Assembly: GCF_009846755.1 (NCBI RefSeq) | Contig: NZ_AQOR01000007.1 | Coordinates: forward strand, 62,001 to 126,000 | Reading direction: 5' to 3' | DNA length: 64,000 bases | Source of the DNA: Alcanivorax sp. S71-1-4 | GTDB taxonomy: Bacteria > Pseudomonadota > Gammaproteobacteria > Pseudomonadales > Alcanivoracaceae | Shown: positions 17,184 through 26,796 of the stretch, piece after piece | Numbering within the stretch: the first letter of the stretch is position 1 | Layout of the letters: each line of letters opens with the position of its first letter | The notes under the pieces: generated by a model | Told to the model about the DNA's origin: nothing | The model's database searches: none | What the model saw: only the letters and a program-made list of their open reading frames with translations | Translations under genes and position numbers: made by a program

Positions 17184-17953
17184 TGACAGACAACGTGCTG
17201 ATCAGTCGCCACGACCGCGTGGCGCTGCTGACGCTGAATCGTGCCGCGCGTCGCAATGCACTGGACCTGACCCTGCGGGCTGCGATTGCCGAGGCGGTGC
17301 GTAAGCTGGACGCTGATGACAGCGTCGGTGCGCTGGTGATCTACGGCGGCGAAGATATCTTCGCTGCCGGTGCGGACCTCAACCTGCTGGTGGACAAGGG
17401 CGCCCGCGAGGTGGAAGACCTCGACCTCGGCCAGTACTGGGCGCCGCTGCTGGCCTGCCGCAAGCCTCTGTTCGCGGCGGTGAACGGTTTTGCGCTGGGA
17501 GCAGGGTGCGAACTGGCGATGATGTGTGACGTGGTCATCGCTGATAACCGTGCGCGCTTTGGCCAGCCTGAACTGCGCGTCGGCATCATGCCCGGTGCCG
17601 GTGGCACGCAACGTCTCGTGCGGCATATTGGCCGGCCGGCCGCGGCATTGATGCTGCTGTGTGGCGAGATGATCGATGGTGAACGCGCGGCGGCGCTGGG
17701 GCTGGTCAGTGCCCTGGTGCCAGAGGGCGAAGTGCTGGCGCGTGCGCTGGCGCTGGCGGCGAAGGCCGCTGCCATGCCACCGCGTGCGGTACGCGCGGTG
17801 AAACGTGTGCTGGCGCAGGGCGAAGACCTGCCATTGCCTGCAGCGCTGGCGCTGGAACACCGTGAATTTTTGTTGTTGTTCGATACACAGGACAAGACCG
17901 AGGGCATGCGTGCCTTCCTGGAGAAACGCACCGCGCAATTCAGCGGCCAGTAA
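17183..17953 (+). CDS. Enoyl-CoA hydratase, classical type
   Basis: This 256-residue crotonase keeps both catalytic Glu residues of true hydratases, in GAGCELAMM and in GQPELRVGIMPGAGGTQRL. The CoA-binding AAGADLNLL is also present. It should add water to a trans-2-enoyl-CoA. It is coupled to the previous gene by a 1-bp overlap and is followed by the 3-hydroxyacyl-CoA dehydrogenase that would use its product. It is the only one of the four crotonases in the cluster that looks like a standard hydratase. Confidence 0.9.
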   Translation: MTDNVLISRHDRVALLTLNRAARRNALDLTLRAAIAEAVRKLDADDSVGALVIYGGEDIFAAGADLNLLVDKGAREVEDLDLGQYWAPLLACRKPLFAAVNGFALGAGCELAMMCDVVIADNRARFGQPELRVGIMPGAGGTQRLVRHIGRPAAALMLLCGEMIDGERAAALGLVSALVPEGEVLARALALAAKAAAMPPRAVRAVKRVLAQGEDLPLPAALALEHREFLLLFDTQDKTEGMRAFLEKRTAQFSGQ

Positions 17954-17979
17954 CCGTCTTCTTATGCAACAGGGCAGTC

Positions 17980-19497
17980 ATGAACGCAATTGACAGACAA
18001 TGTATCGGGGTAGTGGGTGCCGGCGTCATGGGGCGCGGCATCGCGCAATTATTCGCCCAGGCCGGACACCGCGTCCTGTGTCATGACGCTGCCGCAGCCT
18101 CGTTGGCGAATGCGATGGAGGACGTGCGCGGCCAGTGGCGGCGCATGGGCGAAAAAGGCCGCCTGAGTGCGGAACAGATCGCACAGGCCAGCAGCAACCT
18201 GTGTGCCGTCGATTCGCTGGACGCCCTGGCAGAGTGTGACCTGGTGGTGGAAGCCATCGTTGAGCGTCTCGACGCCAAGCAGCAATTGCTGGCCGAACTG
18301 GAAGCACGTGTGCGGCCCGACACCATACTGGCCAGCAATACCTCGTCGCTGATGATCGCCGCGATTGCCGCAGAATGCCGGCACCCCGAGCGGGTGGCGG
18401 GGCTGCATTTTTTCAATCCGGTGCCGCTGATGAAAGTGGTGGAGATTATCGCGGCGGTACGCACATCGCCAGCCGTGGTCGACGGCTTGCAGGCGCTGGT
18501 GGCCAGCACCGGGCATCGCGCGGTGACCGCTGCGGACCAGCCCGGTTTCCTGATCAATCACGCCGGGCGCGGGCTGTATACCGAAGGGCTGCGTCTGCTG
18601 GAAGAACAGGTGTGCGACCATGCGGGCATTGACCGCGTGCTGCGCGAAGCGCTCGGGTTTCGCATGGGGCCCTTCGAGTTGATGGACCTGACCGGGCTGG
18701 ATGTGTCCGGGCAGGTGATGGCCTCCATCTATGAACAGTTTCAGCAAGAGCCGCGCTTCCGGCCTTCGTCGCTGGTGCCGCCGCGTGTGGCCGCCGGCCT
18801 ATATGGCCGCAAACGTGGCGAAGGCTGGTATCGCTACGAAGGGGGCCGGATCGTGCGCAGCGAGACACCGGCGGTACCGCCGCTCACGTTTGACGGTGCT
18901 GTCTGGGTCGATGCCGAAGCCCCGGATGCTGTCGCGCTGCGCGAGCGTATTCAGGCGCGCGGCCTGACACTGGTGGACGCGCCGCAGTCGGCCGATCTGT
19001 TGTTGATCCAGCCTTGGGGGGAGGATGCTTCCACGGTGTGCGCGCGCCGGGGCCTGGATGCCACCCGATGCGTGGCGGTGGATCCGCTGACCGGCCTGGC
19101 CGGCCATCTCACCCTGATGCTCACCGTCGCGACACATCCGTCGGTCCGGGATGCCGCATGGGCCTTGCTGGCCAGCGACACGCTGCCGGTGACCGTGATC
19201 CAGGACAGCCCCGGTTTTATCTGCCAGCGCGTGCTGGCCACGCTCGTCAACATTGCCTGCGACATCGCACAACGTGGCATCGCCTCGGTGACCGATATTG
19301 ATGAAGCGGTGCGCATCGGCCTGGGTTACCCGCAGGGGCCACTGGCCTGGGGTGATCAGATCGGCGCGCAGCGCGTGCTCACCATTCTGCACAACCTGCA
19401 CACCGAACGGGGCGACCCGCGCTACCGCGCCAGCCCCTGGCTGGTCAGACGGGCGCGGCTGGGACTGCCGCTGCGCCAGGCGGCGACGCCGGGATAG
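17980..19497 (+). CDS. 3-hydroxyacyl-CoA dehydrogenase (PaaH-type, two C-terminal domains)
   Basis: This 505-residue NAD-dependent enzyme oxidises 3-hydroxyacyl-CoA to 3-ketoacyl-CoA. The N-terminal Rossmann motif is GVVGAGVMGRGIAQ (about residue 10). The SNTSSL and HFFNPVPLMKVVEII segments mark the catalytic domain. Two 3HCDH C-terminal domains follow, as in PaaH-type enzymes of about 500 residues. It is the last gene of the operon that starts with the Rieske alpha subunit. A new operator lies 49 bp downstream. Confidence 0.92.
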   Translation: MNAIDRQCIGVVGAGVMGRGIAQLFAQAGHRVLCHDAAAASLANAMEDVRGQWRRMGEKGRLSAEQIAQASSNLCAVDSLDALAECDLVVEAIVERLDAKQQLLAELEARVRPDTILASNTSSLMIAAIAAECRHPERVAGLHFFNPVPLMKVVEIIAAVRTSPAVVDGLQALVASTGHRAVTAADQPGFLINHAGRGLYTEGLRLLEEQVCDHAGIDRVLREALGFRMGPFELMDLTGLDVSGQVMASIYEQFQQEPRFRPSSLVPPRVAAGLYGRKRGEGWYRYEGGRIVRSETPAVPPLTFDGAVWVDAEAPDAVALRERIQARGLTLVDAPQSADLLLIQPWGEDASTVCARRGLDATRCVAVDPLTGLAGHLTLMLTVATHPSVRDAAWALLASDTLPVTVIQDSPGFICQRVLATLVNIACDIAQRGIASVTDIDEAVRIGLGYPQGPLAWGDQIGAQRVLTILHNLHTERGDPRYRASPWLVRRARLGLPLRQAATPG

Positions 19498-19545
19498 CGT
19501 GCCCGGCCTCCCGGGTGATTGCCGGGAACGGCTGATTATTTAAAA

Positions 19546-19560
19546 GTCCGTCCAGTCGGA
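19546..19560. promoter_or_regulatory. TetR operator site 6 (flavoprotein operon)
   Basis: GTCCGTCCAGTCGGA keeps the core of the cluster palindrome. It is preceded by TTTAAAA and followed by AAAATGA, a weaker -10 than at the other sites. The flavoprotein gene starts 54 bp downstream, so an internal promoter is likely in addition to read-through. Confidence 0.65.
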
Positions 19561-19613
19561 AAATGAAAAAAATCCTGGTTGTCATTGCGACCACCCATTA
19601 CGAGGACTGCACC

Positions 19614-20924
19614 ATGACTACTTCCGCCTCCTACGACAGCATCATCATCGGCGCCGGTGCTGGCGGCCTGTGTGCCGCCGCACGACTGACAGCGGCCGGC
19701 AAAAAAGTGCTGTTGCTGGAAAACCTGAATCGTGTCGGTGGCCGCGCCGGCAGCGAGGATATCGAAGGTTTCACGGTCAATATCGGCGCCATTGCCATTG
19801 AGCTGGGCAGCACGTTTGAAGAAACGTTCAGCCTGTTGAATGTCCCGCTGGACCTGCGTGAGCCAAACCCGGCCACGGTATTCCGCATCGATGGCAAGCT
19901 GGTCAACGTTTCCAAGGGCGGAGGCTGGGGCCTGCTGCTCGGCGGGTTTACCAAACAGGCTGCCAAAATTGGGGCCAAATTTGCCGATGCGCGCGGCGGT
20001 GATCTGCCCGAAGCCCGTTTGTCCACCGAGGAGTGGCTGAACAAATACACCAAGAACGCCACGGTGCACGCGATCTTTCGTAACCTGTGCGCAGCGATCT
20101 TTGCGGCCAATGCCGATGAACTGCCGGCCCGTGCTTTCCTGACCTATTTCGCCATAAAAGGCGCCTTCAAGCGCTTTGGTTTCTGCCCGCGTGGTACGCA
20201 GGGAGTGTGGGACGATCTGGCTGACGGCATCCGGGCACACGGCGGCGAGATTCGCCTGCAAAGCCAGGTGACCGGGCTGACGTTCGATCAAGGCCGGGTC
20301 ACTGGCGTCACCTATACCCATAACGGGCACACCGAAACGGCGCTGGCGGCCACGGTGATCAGCAATGCCGGGCCGCTGGCGACAGCAAAACTGGCCGGCG
20401 GCGAGGCATTGGGCGAGGGCTATCTGGCCCGGGCGCAGCAGACCCTGCGGCCGGCGGCCAATATCGTCATCAATTTTGCCACCCGGGAGCGTCTGGTCGA
20501 CGCACCGGGGCTGATCACCTTTGGCCGCACGCGCCGCCTCTGCAACATGGGTGAGCTGACCGCCACCTGCCCGGAGCTGGCGCCTGCCGGCTGGCACCAG
20601 TATGTAGCCTACGCGGTACCGCGTCCGGCGCTGGGCGATTTCGACGAGCAGGCCGAAACCGAACTGGCATTGCAGGATTTGCGCGACGAATTCCCCGGTT
20701 TCACCGAGGCGAAAATGCTCTCTGTGCGCATCATGCGCGATGATTGGCCGGCCCAGCGCGCCTGTGCCGGTTTCGATATGCCGCAGGACACCGCGTTGCC
20801 CAATCTCTGGCATGTCGGCGACGCCGTGAAGGATTATGGCGACGGCGGCACGCAGGCCTGTGCCCTGACGGCGAAAATCGCGGCGGCCAAGGCACTGGAT
20901 TATTTGCAGGAGCAGCCGGCATGA
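19614..20924 (+). CDS. FAD-dependent oxidoreductase, phytoene-desaturase-like
   Basis: This 436-residue flavoprotein has the N-terminal FAD motif IIIGAGAGGLCAAARL, followed by LLLENLNRVGGRAGS. The C-terminal FAD contact NLWHVGDAVKDYGDGGTQACA is typical of the phytoene desaturase/NAD(P)-FAD oxidoreductase family. Relatives dehydrogenate isoprenoid or alicyclic compounds, as in carotenoid and cyclic monoterpene metabolism. A role in desaturating a ring or branched chain is plausible but not shown. The ATG at 19614 follows GAGGA; the end overlaps the next gene by 4 bp. Confidence 0.82.
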   Translation: MTTSASYDSIIIGAGAGGLCAAARLTAAGKKVLLLENLNRVGGRAGSEDIEGFTVNIGAIAIELGSTFEETFSLLNVPLDLREPNPATVFRIDGKLVNVSKGGGWGLLLGGFTKQAAKIGAKFADARGGDLPEARLSTEEWLNKYTKNATVHAIFRNLCAAIFAANADELPARAFLTYFAIKGAFKRFGFCPRGTQGVWDDLADGIRAHGGEIRLQSQVTGLTFDQGRVTGVTYTHNGHTETALAATVISNAGPLATAKLAGGEALGEGYLARAQQTLRPAANIVINFATRERLVDAPGLITFGRTRRLCNMGELTATCPELAPAGWHQYVAYAVPRPALGDFDEQAETELALQDLRDEFPGFTEAKMLSVRIMRDDWPAQRACAGFDMPQDTALPNLWHVGDAVKDYGDGGTQACALTAKIAAAKALDYLQEQPA

Positions 20925-22624
20925 CAGGGCCGGCCGCAGTACAGATCGGTTCGGCGCACTCGTCGGCGGGCGCGCTGCTGTTGGCACTCCGGGCGTTTTT
21001 CCAGCACGCCGTGCAGGGCCTGGCCGAGTGTTGTGCGCCCGACGGGCGGCTGGCCAGCGCGCAACTGGACCACTGGCAACAAAGCAGCTACGAGCTGGCG
21101 CTGGCCAATGCCGAACTCGCCGCCGCTGAGCAGGTGCTCAAGCATGCCGAAGGCAGCGACGAGCCGCTGGAACGTGCGTTGGCGCTGGTGTTTGTCGCAG
21201 ACGCCATTCCTGCCACAGGCGCGCGGCTGGAAAGTATTTTTCTGGATATCGGCGCCACCACGTTGCGGCAGCGTCTGCAGCACTGGCTGGCACAGGATGC
21301 GTTGGCGACATTGCGACACGCCGCGACAGGGGCCACGGCGCTGGCAGAGACCGGACGGATGCTGGTGGCCCACGACGGTGACCTGGGCGAGCCTCCGCTG
21401 GATGAGGCACTGGCAATGGCCCGCGATGCATTTCGCCGGTTGGCGCGCGAGCGCGTGGCACCGTTGGCGGAGTCGATTCACCGCGAAGACCTGATCATTC
21501 CCGAACGCATTCTGCAACCGCTGCGCGAACTCGGCCTGTTCGGCCTGTCGGTGCCGGCGCAATACGGTGGCAGTGCCGCCGAGGCGGGGCAGGGCGACGA
21601 GACTGACAACCTGATGATGCTGGTCGTGACCGAAGCGCTTTCGGAAGCCTCACTGGGCGCCGCCGGCAGCCTGATCACCCGCCCGGAAATTCTGACCCGC
21701 GCGCTATTGGCAGGGGGGACCGAAACACAGAAGAAACACTGGTTGCCCCAGGTGGCCAGTGGCGAGCCACTGTGCGCCATCGCCATTACCGAACCCGATT
21801 ACGGCTCCGACGTGGCGGCGTTGTCACTGCGCGCCACGAAAGTGGAGGGCGGCTGGGCACTCAGCGGCGCCAAGACCTGGTGCACCTTCGCCGGCAAGGC
21901 GGGCCTGCTGCTGGTCATTGCCCGCACCGATCCGGATCGCAGCCGGGGTCATCGTGGCCTGAGTGCGTTCCTGGTGGAAAAACCGTCGTTTGACGGCCAC
22001 GACTTCGCGGTGACCCAGGAGCAGGGCGGCAGCCTCAGCGGGCGTGCAATCCCCACGATCGGTTATCGCGGCATGCACTCGTTCGATCTGGCGTTCGATC
22101 ATTTCGTCGTGCCCGAGGCCAACCTGATTGGCGGCGAGGACGGTCTGGGGCGGGGCTTTTACCTGACCATGGCGGGCATGATGGGCGGCCGCCTGCAAAC
22201 CGCCGGGCGCGCCTGCGGCGTGATGCGTGCGGCGCTCACCGCCGCACTGCAATACAGCCGCGACCGGCGGGTGTTCGGCGCCCCGCTGGCGGCCTACCCG
22301 CTCACCCTGGGCAAGTTGGTCCGCATGGCGGCGCGCTACGTTGCCTGCCGACAACTGGCCTACGCCGTGGCACCGCAACTGGACAGTGAGCCAGGCCGTC
22401 TGCTGGCAAGCCTGGTGAAACTGCTCGCCTGCCGCAGTGCCGAGTGGGTAACGCGCGAAGCACTGCAGGTGCACGGTGGCATGGGCTACGCGGAGGAAAT
22501 GCCGGTGAGCCGCTATTTTGTCGATGCGCGGGTGTTGTCGATTTTCGAAGGCGCGGAAGAAACCCTGGCATTGAAAGTGATTGCCCGCACGCTGCTCGAG
22601 CAGGCCGTGCAGGCGGGAGGCTGA
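20921..22624 (+). CDS. Acyl-CoA dehydrogenase with N-terminal extension, (2S)-methylsuccinyl-CoA dehydrogenase-like
   Basis: At 567 residues this is about 190 longer than ordinary acyl-CoA dehydrogenases. The extra part is an alpha-helical N-terminal domain (residues 1-170). The core has the flavin/substrate motif AITEPDYGSDVAAL, then SGAKTWCTFAG, and a C-terminal QVHGGMGYAEEMPVSRYF region. Size, extension and motifs match what I know of (2S)-methylsuccinyl-CoA dehydrogenase (Mcd) of the ethylmalonyl-CoA pathway, which makes mesaconyl-C1-CoA. The next gene resembles the enzyme that uses that product, which supports the call. Assignment is from memory of the family. Confidence 0.72.
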   Translation: MTGPAAVQIGSAHSSAGALLLALRAFFQHAVQGLAECCAPDGRLASAQLDHWQQSSYELALANAELAAAEQVLKHAEGSDEPLERALALVFVADAIPATGARLESIFLDIGATTLRQRLQHWLAQDALATLRHAATGATALAETGRMLVAHDGDLGEPPLDEALAMARDAFRRLARERVAPLAESIHREDLIIPERILQPLRELGLFGLSVPAQYGGSAAEAGQGDETDNLMMLVVTEALSEASLGAAGSLITRPEILTRALLAGGTETQKKHWLPQVASGEPLCAIAITEPDYGSDVAALSLRATKVEGGWALSGAKTWCTFAGKAGLLLVIARTDPDRSRGHRGLSAFLVEKPSFDGHDFAVTQEQGGSLSGRAIPTIGYRGMHSFDLAFDHFVVPEANLIGGEDGLGRGFYLTMAGMMGGRLQTAGRACGVMRAALTAALQYSRDRRVFGAPLAAYPLTLGKLVRMAARYVACRQLAYAVAPQLDSEPGRLLASLVKLLACRSAEWVTREALQVHGGMGYAEEMPVSRYFVDARVLSIFEGAEETLALKVIARTLLEQAVQAGG

Positions 22625-22625
22625 C

Positions 22626-23852
22626 ATGCAGGGCAGTGTGCTTTCCGGAATGCGTGTGGTGGAAGTGTCGGCGTTTGTTGCCGCGCCGCTGGGTGGCATG
22701 ACGCTGGCGCAACTCGGGGCGCAGGTGATCCGTATCGATGCACCGCAGGGCGGGCTGGATTACCACCGCTGGCCGGTGACCGAGGCCGGCGTCAGCCTGT
22801 TCTGGGCCGGTCTCAACAAAGGCAAGCAATCGGTGGCGCTGGATGTGCGTCAGCCGGCGGGCCAGGAAATCGCGCAGGCGCTGATAGCGGCGCCCGGCGA
22901 TGACGGCGGCATGTTGCTGACCAATTTTCCGGCGCGCGGCTGGCTGGATTACGAGACATTGCGCGCTCGCCGTGCGGACCTGATACAGGTGGTGCTGATG
23001 GGCGACCGGCATGGCGGTTCAGCGGTGGATTACACCGTGAACCCGGCCATGGGGCTGCCGCTGTTGACCGGACACGATGCCGATCAGGTGGTGAATCATG
23101 TGTTGCCGGCGTGGGATCTGATTGCCGGCCAGATGATGGCATCAGCGCTGCTGGCCGCAGAACGGCACCGTCATCGCCAGGGGGCTGGGCAGCAGGTCAG
23201 GCTGGCGCTGGAAGACGTGGCGCTGGCGGTGATGGGCCATCTCGGTTTTATTGCCGAGGCGCAATTGGGGCAGCGTCGTGAACGTGCGGGCAACAATTTG
23301 TACGGCGCGTTTGGCCGGGATTTTCACAGTTGCGACGGCGAACGCGTCATGGTGGTGGCACTGACCGGCAAGCAGTGGAAAGCGCTGTGCGCCGCCACCG
23401 GTCTGGGAGAGGCGTGCGAGCAACTGGCGCATGCCCGGGGCCTGGATTTTCGCCGGGAGGGGGACCGTTACCGTGCCCGCGACGCACTGGCTGCCCTGTT
23501 TGAACCCTGGTTTGCATCACGCCGCTTTGCCGACATCCGCACGCAGTTGCAGGAGCACGGCGTGTGCTGGGGACGTTATCAAAGCGTCGCGCAACTGGTG
23601 CGCGAAGACCCGGCCTGTTCAGTGGCCAATCCGTTGTTTGACCAGGTGTCGCAGCCGGATATCGGCACGGTCCTGACGCCGGCCTCTCCGCTGATGTTTT
23701 CCGGCTGCGCGCGGCCGCCCGCAGCGGCGGCGCCGCGCCTGGGACAGCACACCGAACAGGTGCTGTGTGACCTGCTCGGGCTGACCGCCGCTGAGTACGG
23801 ACGGCTGCATCAACGTGGCCTGGTCGCTCATCCGCAGGACGCTCACCCATAG
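22626..23852 (+). CDS. CaiB-family CoA transferase, 2-methylfumaryl-CoA isomerase (mesaconyl-CoA C1-C4 transferase)-like
   Basis: This 408-residue type III CoA-transferase has the expected catalytic Asp at residue 164 (LPAWD). Long stretches ([59 protein letters not shown]) match my memory of Mct from the 3-hydroxypropionate bicycle. That enzyme moves CoA within mesaconyl-CoA from C1 to C4. Length and Asp position also agree. It follows the Mcd-like gene by 1 bp, an ordered substrate-product pair. The next enzymes, mesaconyl-C4-CoA hydratase and citramalyl-CoA lyase, are not in the window. Confidence 0.75.
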   Translation: MQGSVLSGMRVVEVSAFVAAPLGGMTLAQLGAQVIRIDAPQGGLDYHRWPVTEAGVSLFWAGLNKGKQSVALDVRQPAGQEIAQALIAAPGDDGGMLLTNFPARGWLDYETLRARRADLIQVVLMGDRHGGSAVDYTVNPAMGLPLLTGHDADQVVNHVLPAWDLIAGQMMASALLAAERHRHRQGAGQQVRLALEDVALAVMGHLGFIAEAQLGQRRERAGNNLYGAFGRDFHSCDGERVMVVALTGKQWKALCAATGLGEACEQLAHARGLDFRREGDRYRARDALAALFEPWFASRRFADIRTQLQEHGVCWGRYQSVAQLVREDPACSVANPLFDQVSQPDIGTVLTPASPLMFSGCARPPAAAAPRLGQHTEQVLCDLLGLTAAEYGRLHQRGLVAHPQDAHP

Positions 23853-23867
23853 GACGCTCACCCATAG
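23838..23867 (+). repeat. 15-bp tandem duplication across a stop codon
   Basis: GACGCTCACCCATAG occurs twice in direct succession (23838-23852, 23853-23867). The first copy ends with the stop codon of the CoA-transferase gene; the second fills the gap before the ribosome site of the racemase gene. Confidence 0.95.
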
Positions 23868-23877
23868 GAGTAGTGCC

Positions 23878-25038
23878 ATGTCAGGTCCTTTGCAGGGCAT
23901 CACGGTTATCGAAATGGCCGGCATCGGCCCGGGGCCGTTCTGCGGCATGTTGCTGGCGGATCTCGGCGCCGACGTTATCTGCATTCAGCGCAAGCCCGGT
24001 GCGCAGGCCGGCAGCCTGGACCAGTTCAAAGGGCGCACCAGTGTGGTGGACCGGGGGCGGCGTTCCCTGGCGCTGGATCTGAAAGACCCGGCGGCGATTG
24101 AGCTGGTCTTGCAACTGGTGGACAAGGCGGATGCGCTGATCGAAGGGTATCGCCCCGGCGTAATGGAACGTCTCGGGCTGGGGCCGGAGGTCTGTCACGC
24201 CCGCAATCCTGCCCTCGTGTTCGGCCGCATGACCGGCTGGGGGCAGACCGGCCCGCTGGCGCGCGTGGCCGGCCACGACATCAATTACATTGCGCTTACT
24301 GGCGCCCTGCATGCCATCGGCCCCCGTGACCAGCCGCCGGTCGTGCCGCTGAATCTGGTTGGCGATTACGGCGGTGGCGGCATGCTGCTGGCGTTCGGGC
24401 TGGTCAGTGCGTTGCTGCATGCACAACGCAGTGGTGAAGGGCAGGTCGTGGACGCTGCCATGTGCGACGGCGCAGCCACCTTGATGGCGATGCTGTATGG
24501 CTTGCAGGCCGGGGGCCAGTGGCAGTCGCAGCGCGAGGCGAACTTCCTCGACGGCGCAGCGCCGTTCTACAGCACCTACGCCTGCGCCGACGGAAAATAT
24601 ATCGCCATCGGCGCCATCGAACCGCAGTTCTACCAATTGCTGTTGAACAAACTGGCGCTGGACGATCCGCGCCTGTCGGAACAGTGGCGACAAAGTGCCT
24701 GGCCGGAACAGCGCCGCCTGCTGGCGGCCCTGTTCAGCCAGCAGACCCGTGACCACTGGTGTGAGTTGCTGGAAGAAAGCGACGTCTGCTTTGCGCCGGT
24801 GCTGGACATGAGCGAGGCACCCCGGCATGCACACAATCAGGCGCGGGGCACCTTTACGAAAATAGACGGTGTCACACAGCCCGCGCCCGCGCCGCGCTTT
24901 TCCCGTACGCCGGGGGCGATTCGCCACGGTGTCGTCGCGCCGGGGCAACACAGCCAGGACATCCTGTCGACGCTGGGTATGACGGCGGGGGACATCGAGG
25001 CGCTGGTGCGTCGGGGAGTCGTGCATGTCCATCAATAA
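23878..25038 (+). CDS. Alpha-methylacyl-CoA racemase-like CaiB-family enzyme
   Basis: This 386-residue CaiB/BaiF fold protein has the racemase-typical features [48 protein letters not shown] and [13 protein letters not shown], which includes the His-Asp pair used for proton transfer. Racemases of this type interconvert (2R)- and (2S)-2-methylacyl-CoA so that stereospecific dehydrogenases can act. Next to the (2S)-specific Mcd-like gene, this implies methyl-branched intermediates. The ATG at 23878 follows AGGAG. The stop overlaps the next gene by 14 bp. Confidence 0.85.
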   Translation: MSGPLQGITVIEMAGIGPGPFCGMLLADLGADVICIQRKPGAQAGSLDQFKGRTSVVDRGRRSLALDLKDPAAIELVLQLVDKADALIEGYRPGVMERLGLGPEVCHARNPALVFGRMTGWGQTGPLARVAGHDINYIALTGALHAIGPRDQPPVVPLNLVGDYGGGGMLLAFGLVSALLHAQRSGEGQVVDAAMCDGAATLMAMLYGLQAGGQWQSQREANFLDGAAPFYSTYACADGKYIAIGAIEPQFYQLLLNKLALDDPRLSEQWRQSAWPEQRRLLAALFSQQTRDHWCELLEESDVCFAPVLDMSEAPRHAHNQARGTFTKIDGVTQPAPAPRFSRTPGAIRHGVVAPGQHSQDILSTLGMTAGDIEALVRRGVVHVHQ

Positions 25039-25573
25039 CGCGCCGGTAGCGCGAACTCTGGTGCATCAGCGCGAGGTGATCTGTCGCGGTTACGCGCGTG
25101 AAGACGGTCTGTGGGATATCGAAGGCTATTTGTGCGACACCAAACCGCACTCGGTGTTTCTGTCGGACCGTGGCGAAGTGAAACCCCATGAACCGATTCA
25201 TGAGATGCGGCTCTGCCTGACGCTGGACACGCAACTGCTGATTCATGACGCCCGTGCAGAAATGCTCAATCATCCGCATCGTGTCTGCCCGGCCATTACC
25301 GGTGCTTATCGCAGTCTTGTCGGCATGCGTATTGGTGCCGGGTTTCTCAGTGCGGCGCGCCAGCGCTTTCGCGGTGTGAACGGGTGCACCCACCTCAGCG
25401 AACTGATCGGGCCGGTGGCCACCACCGCATTTCAGGCGCTCTGGGACCGGCTCGGTGATCCCGGCGAAGGCGGCCGTCGTGACGGCTGGCAGGTAGGCGG
25501 ATGCCATGCCCTGCGCGCCGATGGCGAGATAGTGCGCGAGCAGTTTCCGGCCTTGTACCGCCCTGCGGAATAG
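25025..25573 (+). CDS. DUF2889 protein
   Basis: This 182-residue protein belongs to a family of unknown function, recognised by the [20 protein letters not shown] and [18 protein letters not shown] segments. Members are regularly found in gene clusters for breakdown of steroids and aromatic compounds; the biochemical role is not known to me. It overlaps the racemase gene and ends the operon that begins at 19614. No signal peptide is evident. Confidence 0.8.
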   Translation: MSINNAPVARTLVHQREVICRGYAREDGLWDIEGYLCDTKPHSVFLSDRGEVKPHEPIHEMRLCLTLDTQLLIHDARAEMLNHPHRVCPAITGAYRSLVGMRIGAGFLSAARQRFRGVNGCTHLSELIGPVATTAFQALWDRLGDPGEGGRRDGWQVGGCHALRADGEIVREQFPALYRPAE

Positions 25574-25609
25574 GGCTGCAAGCCCCCCGGGCGAGGCACG
25601 GAAATATAA

Positions 25610-25638
25610 TTGACCGACCGGACGGTCTTTAATATAGT
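25610..25638 (+). promoter_or_regulatory. Promoter with TetR operator site 7 (envelope operon)
   Basis: TTGACC (25610-25615) and TATAGT (25633-25638) are spaced by 17 nt and form a good sigma-70 promoter. The inverted repeat GACCGACCGGACGGTC (25612-25627) overlaps the -35 and most of the spacer. The first gene starts 88 bp downstream. Confidence 0.8.
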
Positions 25639-25725
25639 GGATTGCGTCACGATGTCAGAAGGCCATGACCTCCGCGACGCCATGACAACAACAAGTACGC
25701 GCGACAACGACAACAAGAGGTCTGC

Positions 25726-26796
25726 ATGAAGATGCGATTCGCGGCCCTGGCAACGCTTCTGCTCAGCCCGCTGATGACGGCGCCGGGCACGGCGGCGTCG
25801 CTGCCGGACCGGGTGGATACCCCTGCGATTCATTCCCCGAAAGCGCTGCAGGAACCGGTGCTGGCGTTGGCGGCTGCCGGGCAGCGGGTGGTCGCCGCAG
25901 GCGTGCGCGGGCATGTGTTCTGGTCCGACGATCAGGGTGAGCAATGGCAACAGGCCGATGTGCCGGTCAGCAGCGATCTGACCGATGTATTTTTTGTATC
26001 GCCGCAACGTGGCTGGGCCGTGGGCCACGATGGTGTGGTGTTGCGGACGGACGATGGCGGTGCCACCTGGCAGCGACAACTGGATGGCCACGCCATCGCG
26101 GCGCTGTATGCCGCCCGCGCGGACACGCTGCAGGACGATGACCCGGAGCTGGCACGACGCTACCGCGCCTACGCGGAGCAGGGGCTGAATCAGTCACTGC
26201 TGACGGCGTATTTCGACAATGAGAACGAAGGTTATGTGGCCGGTGCCTACAACCTGTTGCTGCGCACAGAGGATGGTGGCGAACACTGGACGCCCTGGCT
26301 GGAACAGGTGGACAACCCCGGTGCGCTGCATCTGTACGGCATGCGCCGTATTGGCGGGCAACTCTATATGGCGGGCGAGCAGGGGTTGCTGTTGCGCCAG
26401 GCTGCACCTGACGCCGGTTTTGATGCGCTGACGTCGCCCTATGGCGGCACCTGGTTTGGTCTCGCCGGGTACGATGATGTGCTGCTGGTGTATGGACTGC
26501 GCGGCAACGTCTGGGTCAGCCATGATCAGGGCGCCTCCTGGCAGGCCTCTGCGCTCGACAGCCATGCGGCCATTACCGGCGCCAGCGTCCTGCCTGCGGG
26601 CGACATCCTGCTGGTGTCGCAAAGTGGCGTGTTGTTCCGTTCCAGTGACCGGGCACACAGTTTCTCTCCTGTTTCTCTTCCGGTGCGTTTTTCATTCTTT
26701 GATGTCCTGGCTCTGTCCGCTGACCGTGTCGTGGTGGCTGGCCTTTCCGGCCTGCGTACGTTGCCGTTGCCGGGCCGTGCCAGAGGAGAACAATGA
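25726..26796 (+). CDS. Exported YCF48-like/BNR-repeat beta-propeller protein
   Basis: This 356-residue protein has an N-terminal signal peptide (about residues 1-25, ending in GTAAS). A beta-propeller follows with repeated W-x-S/T-D-D/N-G-G/Q-x-x-W motifs (VFWSDDQGEQWQQ, VLRTDDGGATWQR, LLRTEDGGEHWTP, VWVSHDQGASWQA). Proteins related to photosystem II assembly factor YCF48 commonly accompany MMPL permeases and DUF1302/DUF1329 genes in proteobacterial catabolic clusters. It probably acts in the periplasm with the permease encoded next, whose start codon overlaps its stop. The exact role is unknown. Confidence 0.85.
   Translation: MKMRFAALATLLLSPLMTAPGTAASLPDRVDTPAIHSPKALQEPVLALAAAGQRVVAAGVRGHVFWSDDQGEQWQQADVPVSSDLTDVFFVSPQRGWAVGHDGVVLRTDDGGATWQRQLDGHAIAALYAARADTLQDDDPELARRYRAYAEQGLNQSLLTAYFDNENEGYVAGAYNLLLRTEDGGEHWTPWLEQVDNPGALHLYGMRRIGGQLYMAGEQGLLLRQAAPDAGFDALTSPYGGTWFGLAGYDDVLLVYGLRGNVWVSHDQGASWQASALDSHAAITGASVLPAGDILLVSQSGVLFRSSDRAHSFSPVSLPVRFSFFDVLALSADRVVVAGLSGLRTLPLPGRARGEQ

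Noticed and set aside
20921-25573. Carnitine or bile-acid CoA-transferase assignment for the two CaiB-family genes
   Set aside because: The specific segments of the first match 2-methylfumaryl-CoA isomerase and those of the second match alpha-methylacyl-CoA racemase better than carnitine or bile-acid CoA-transferases.
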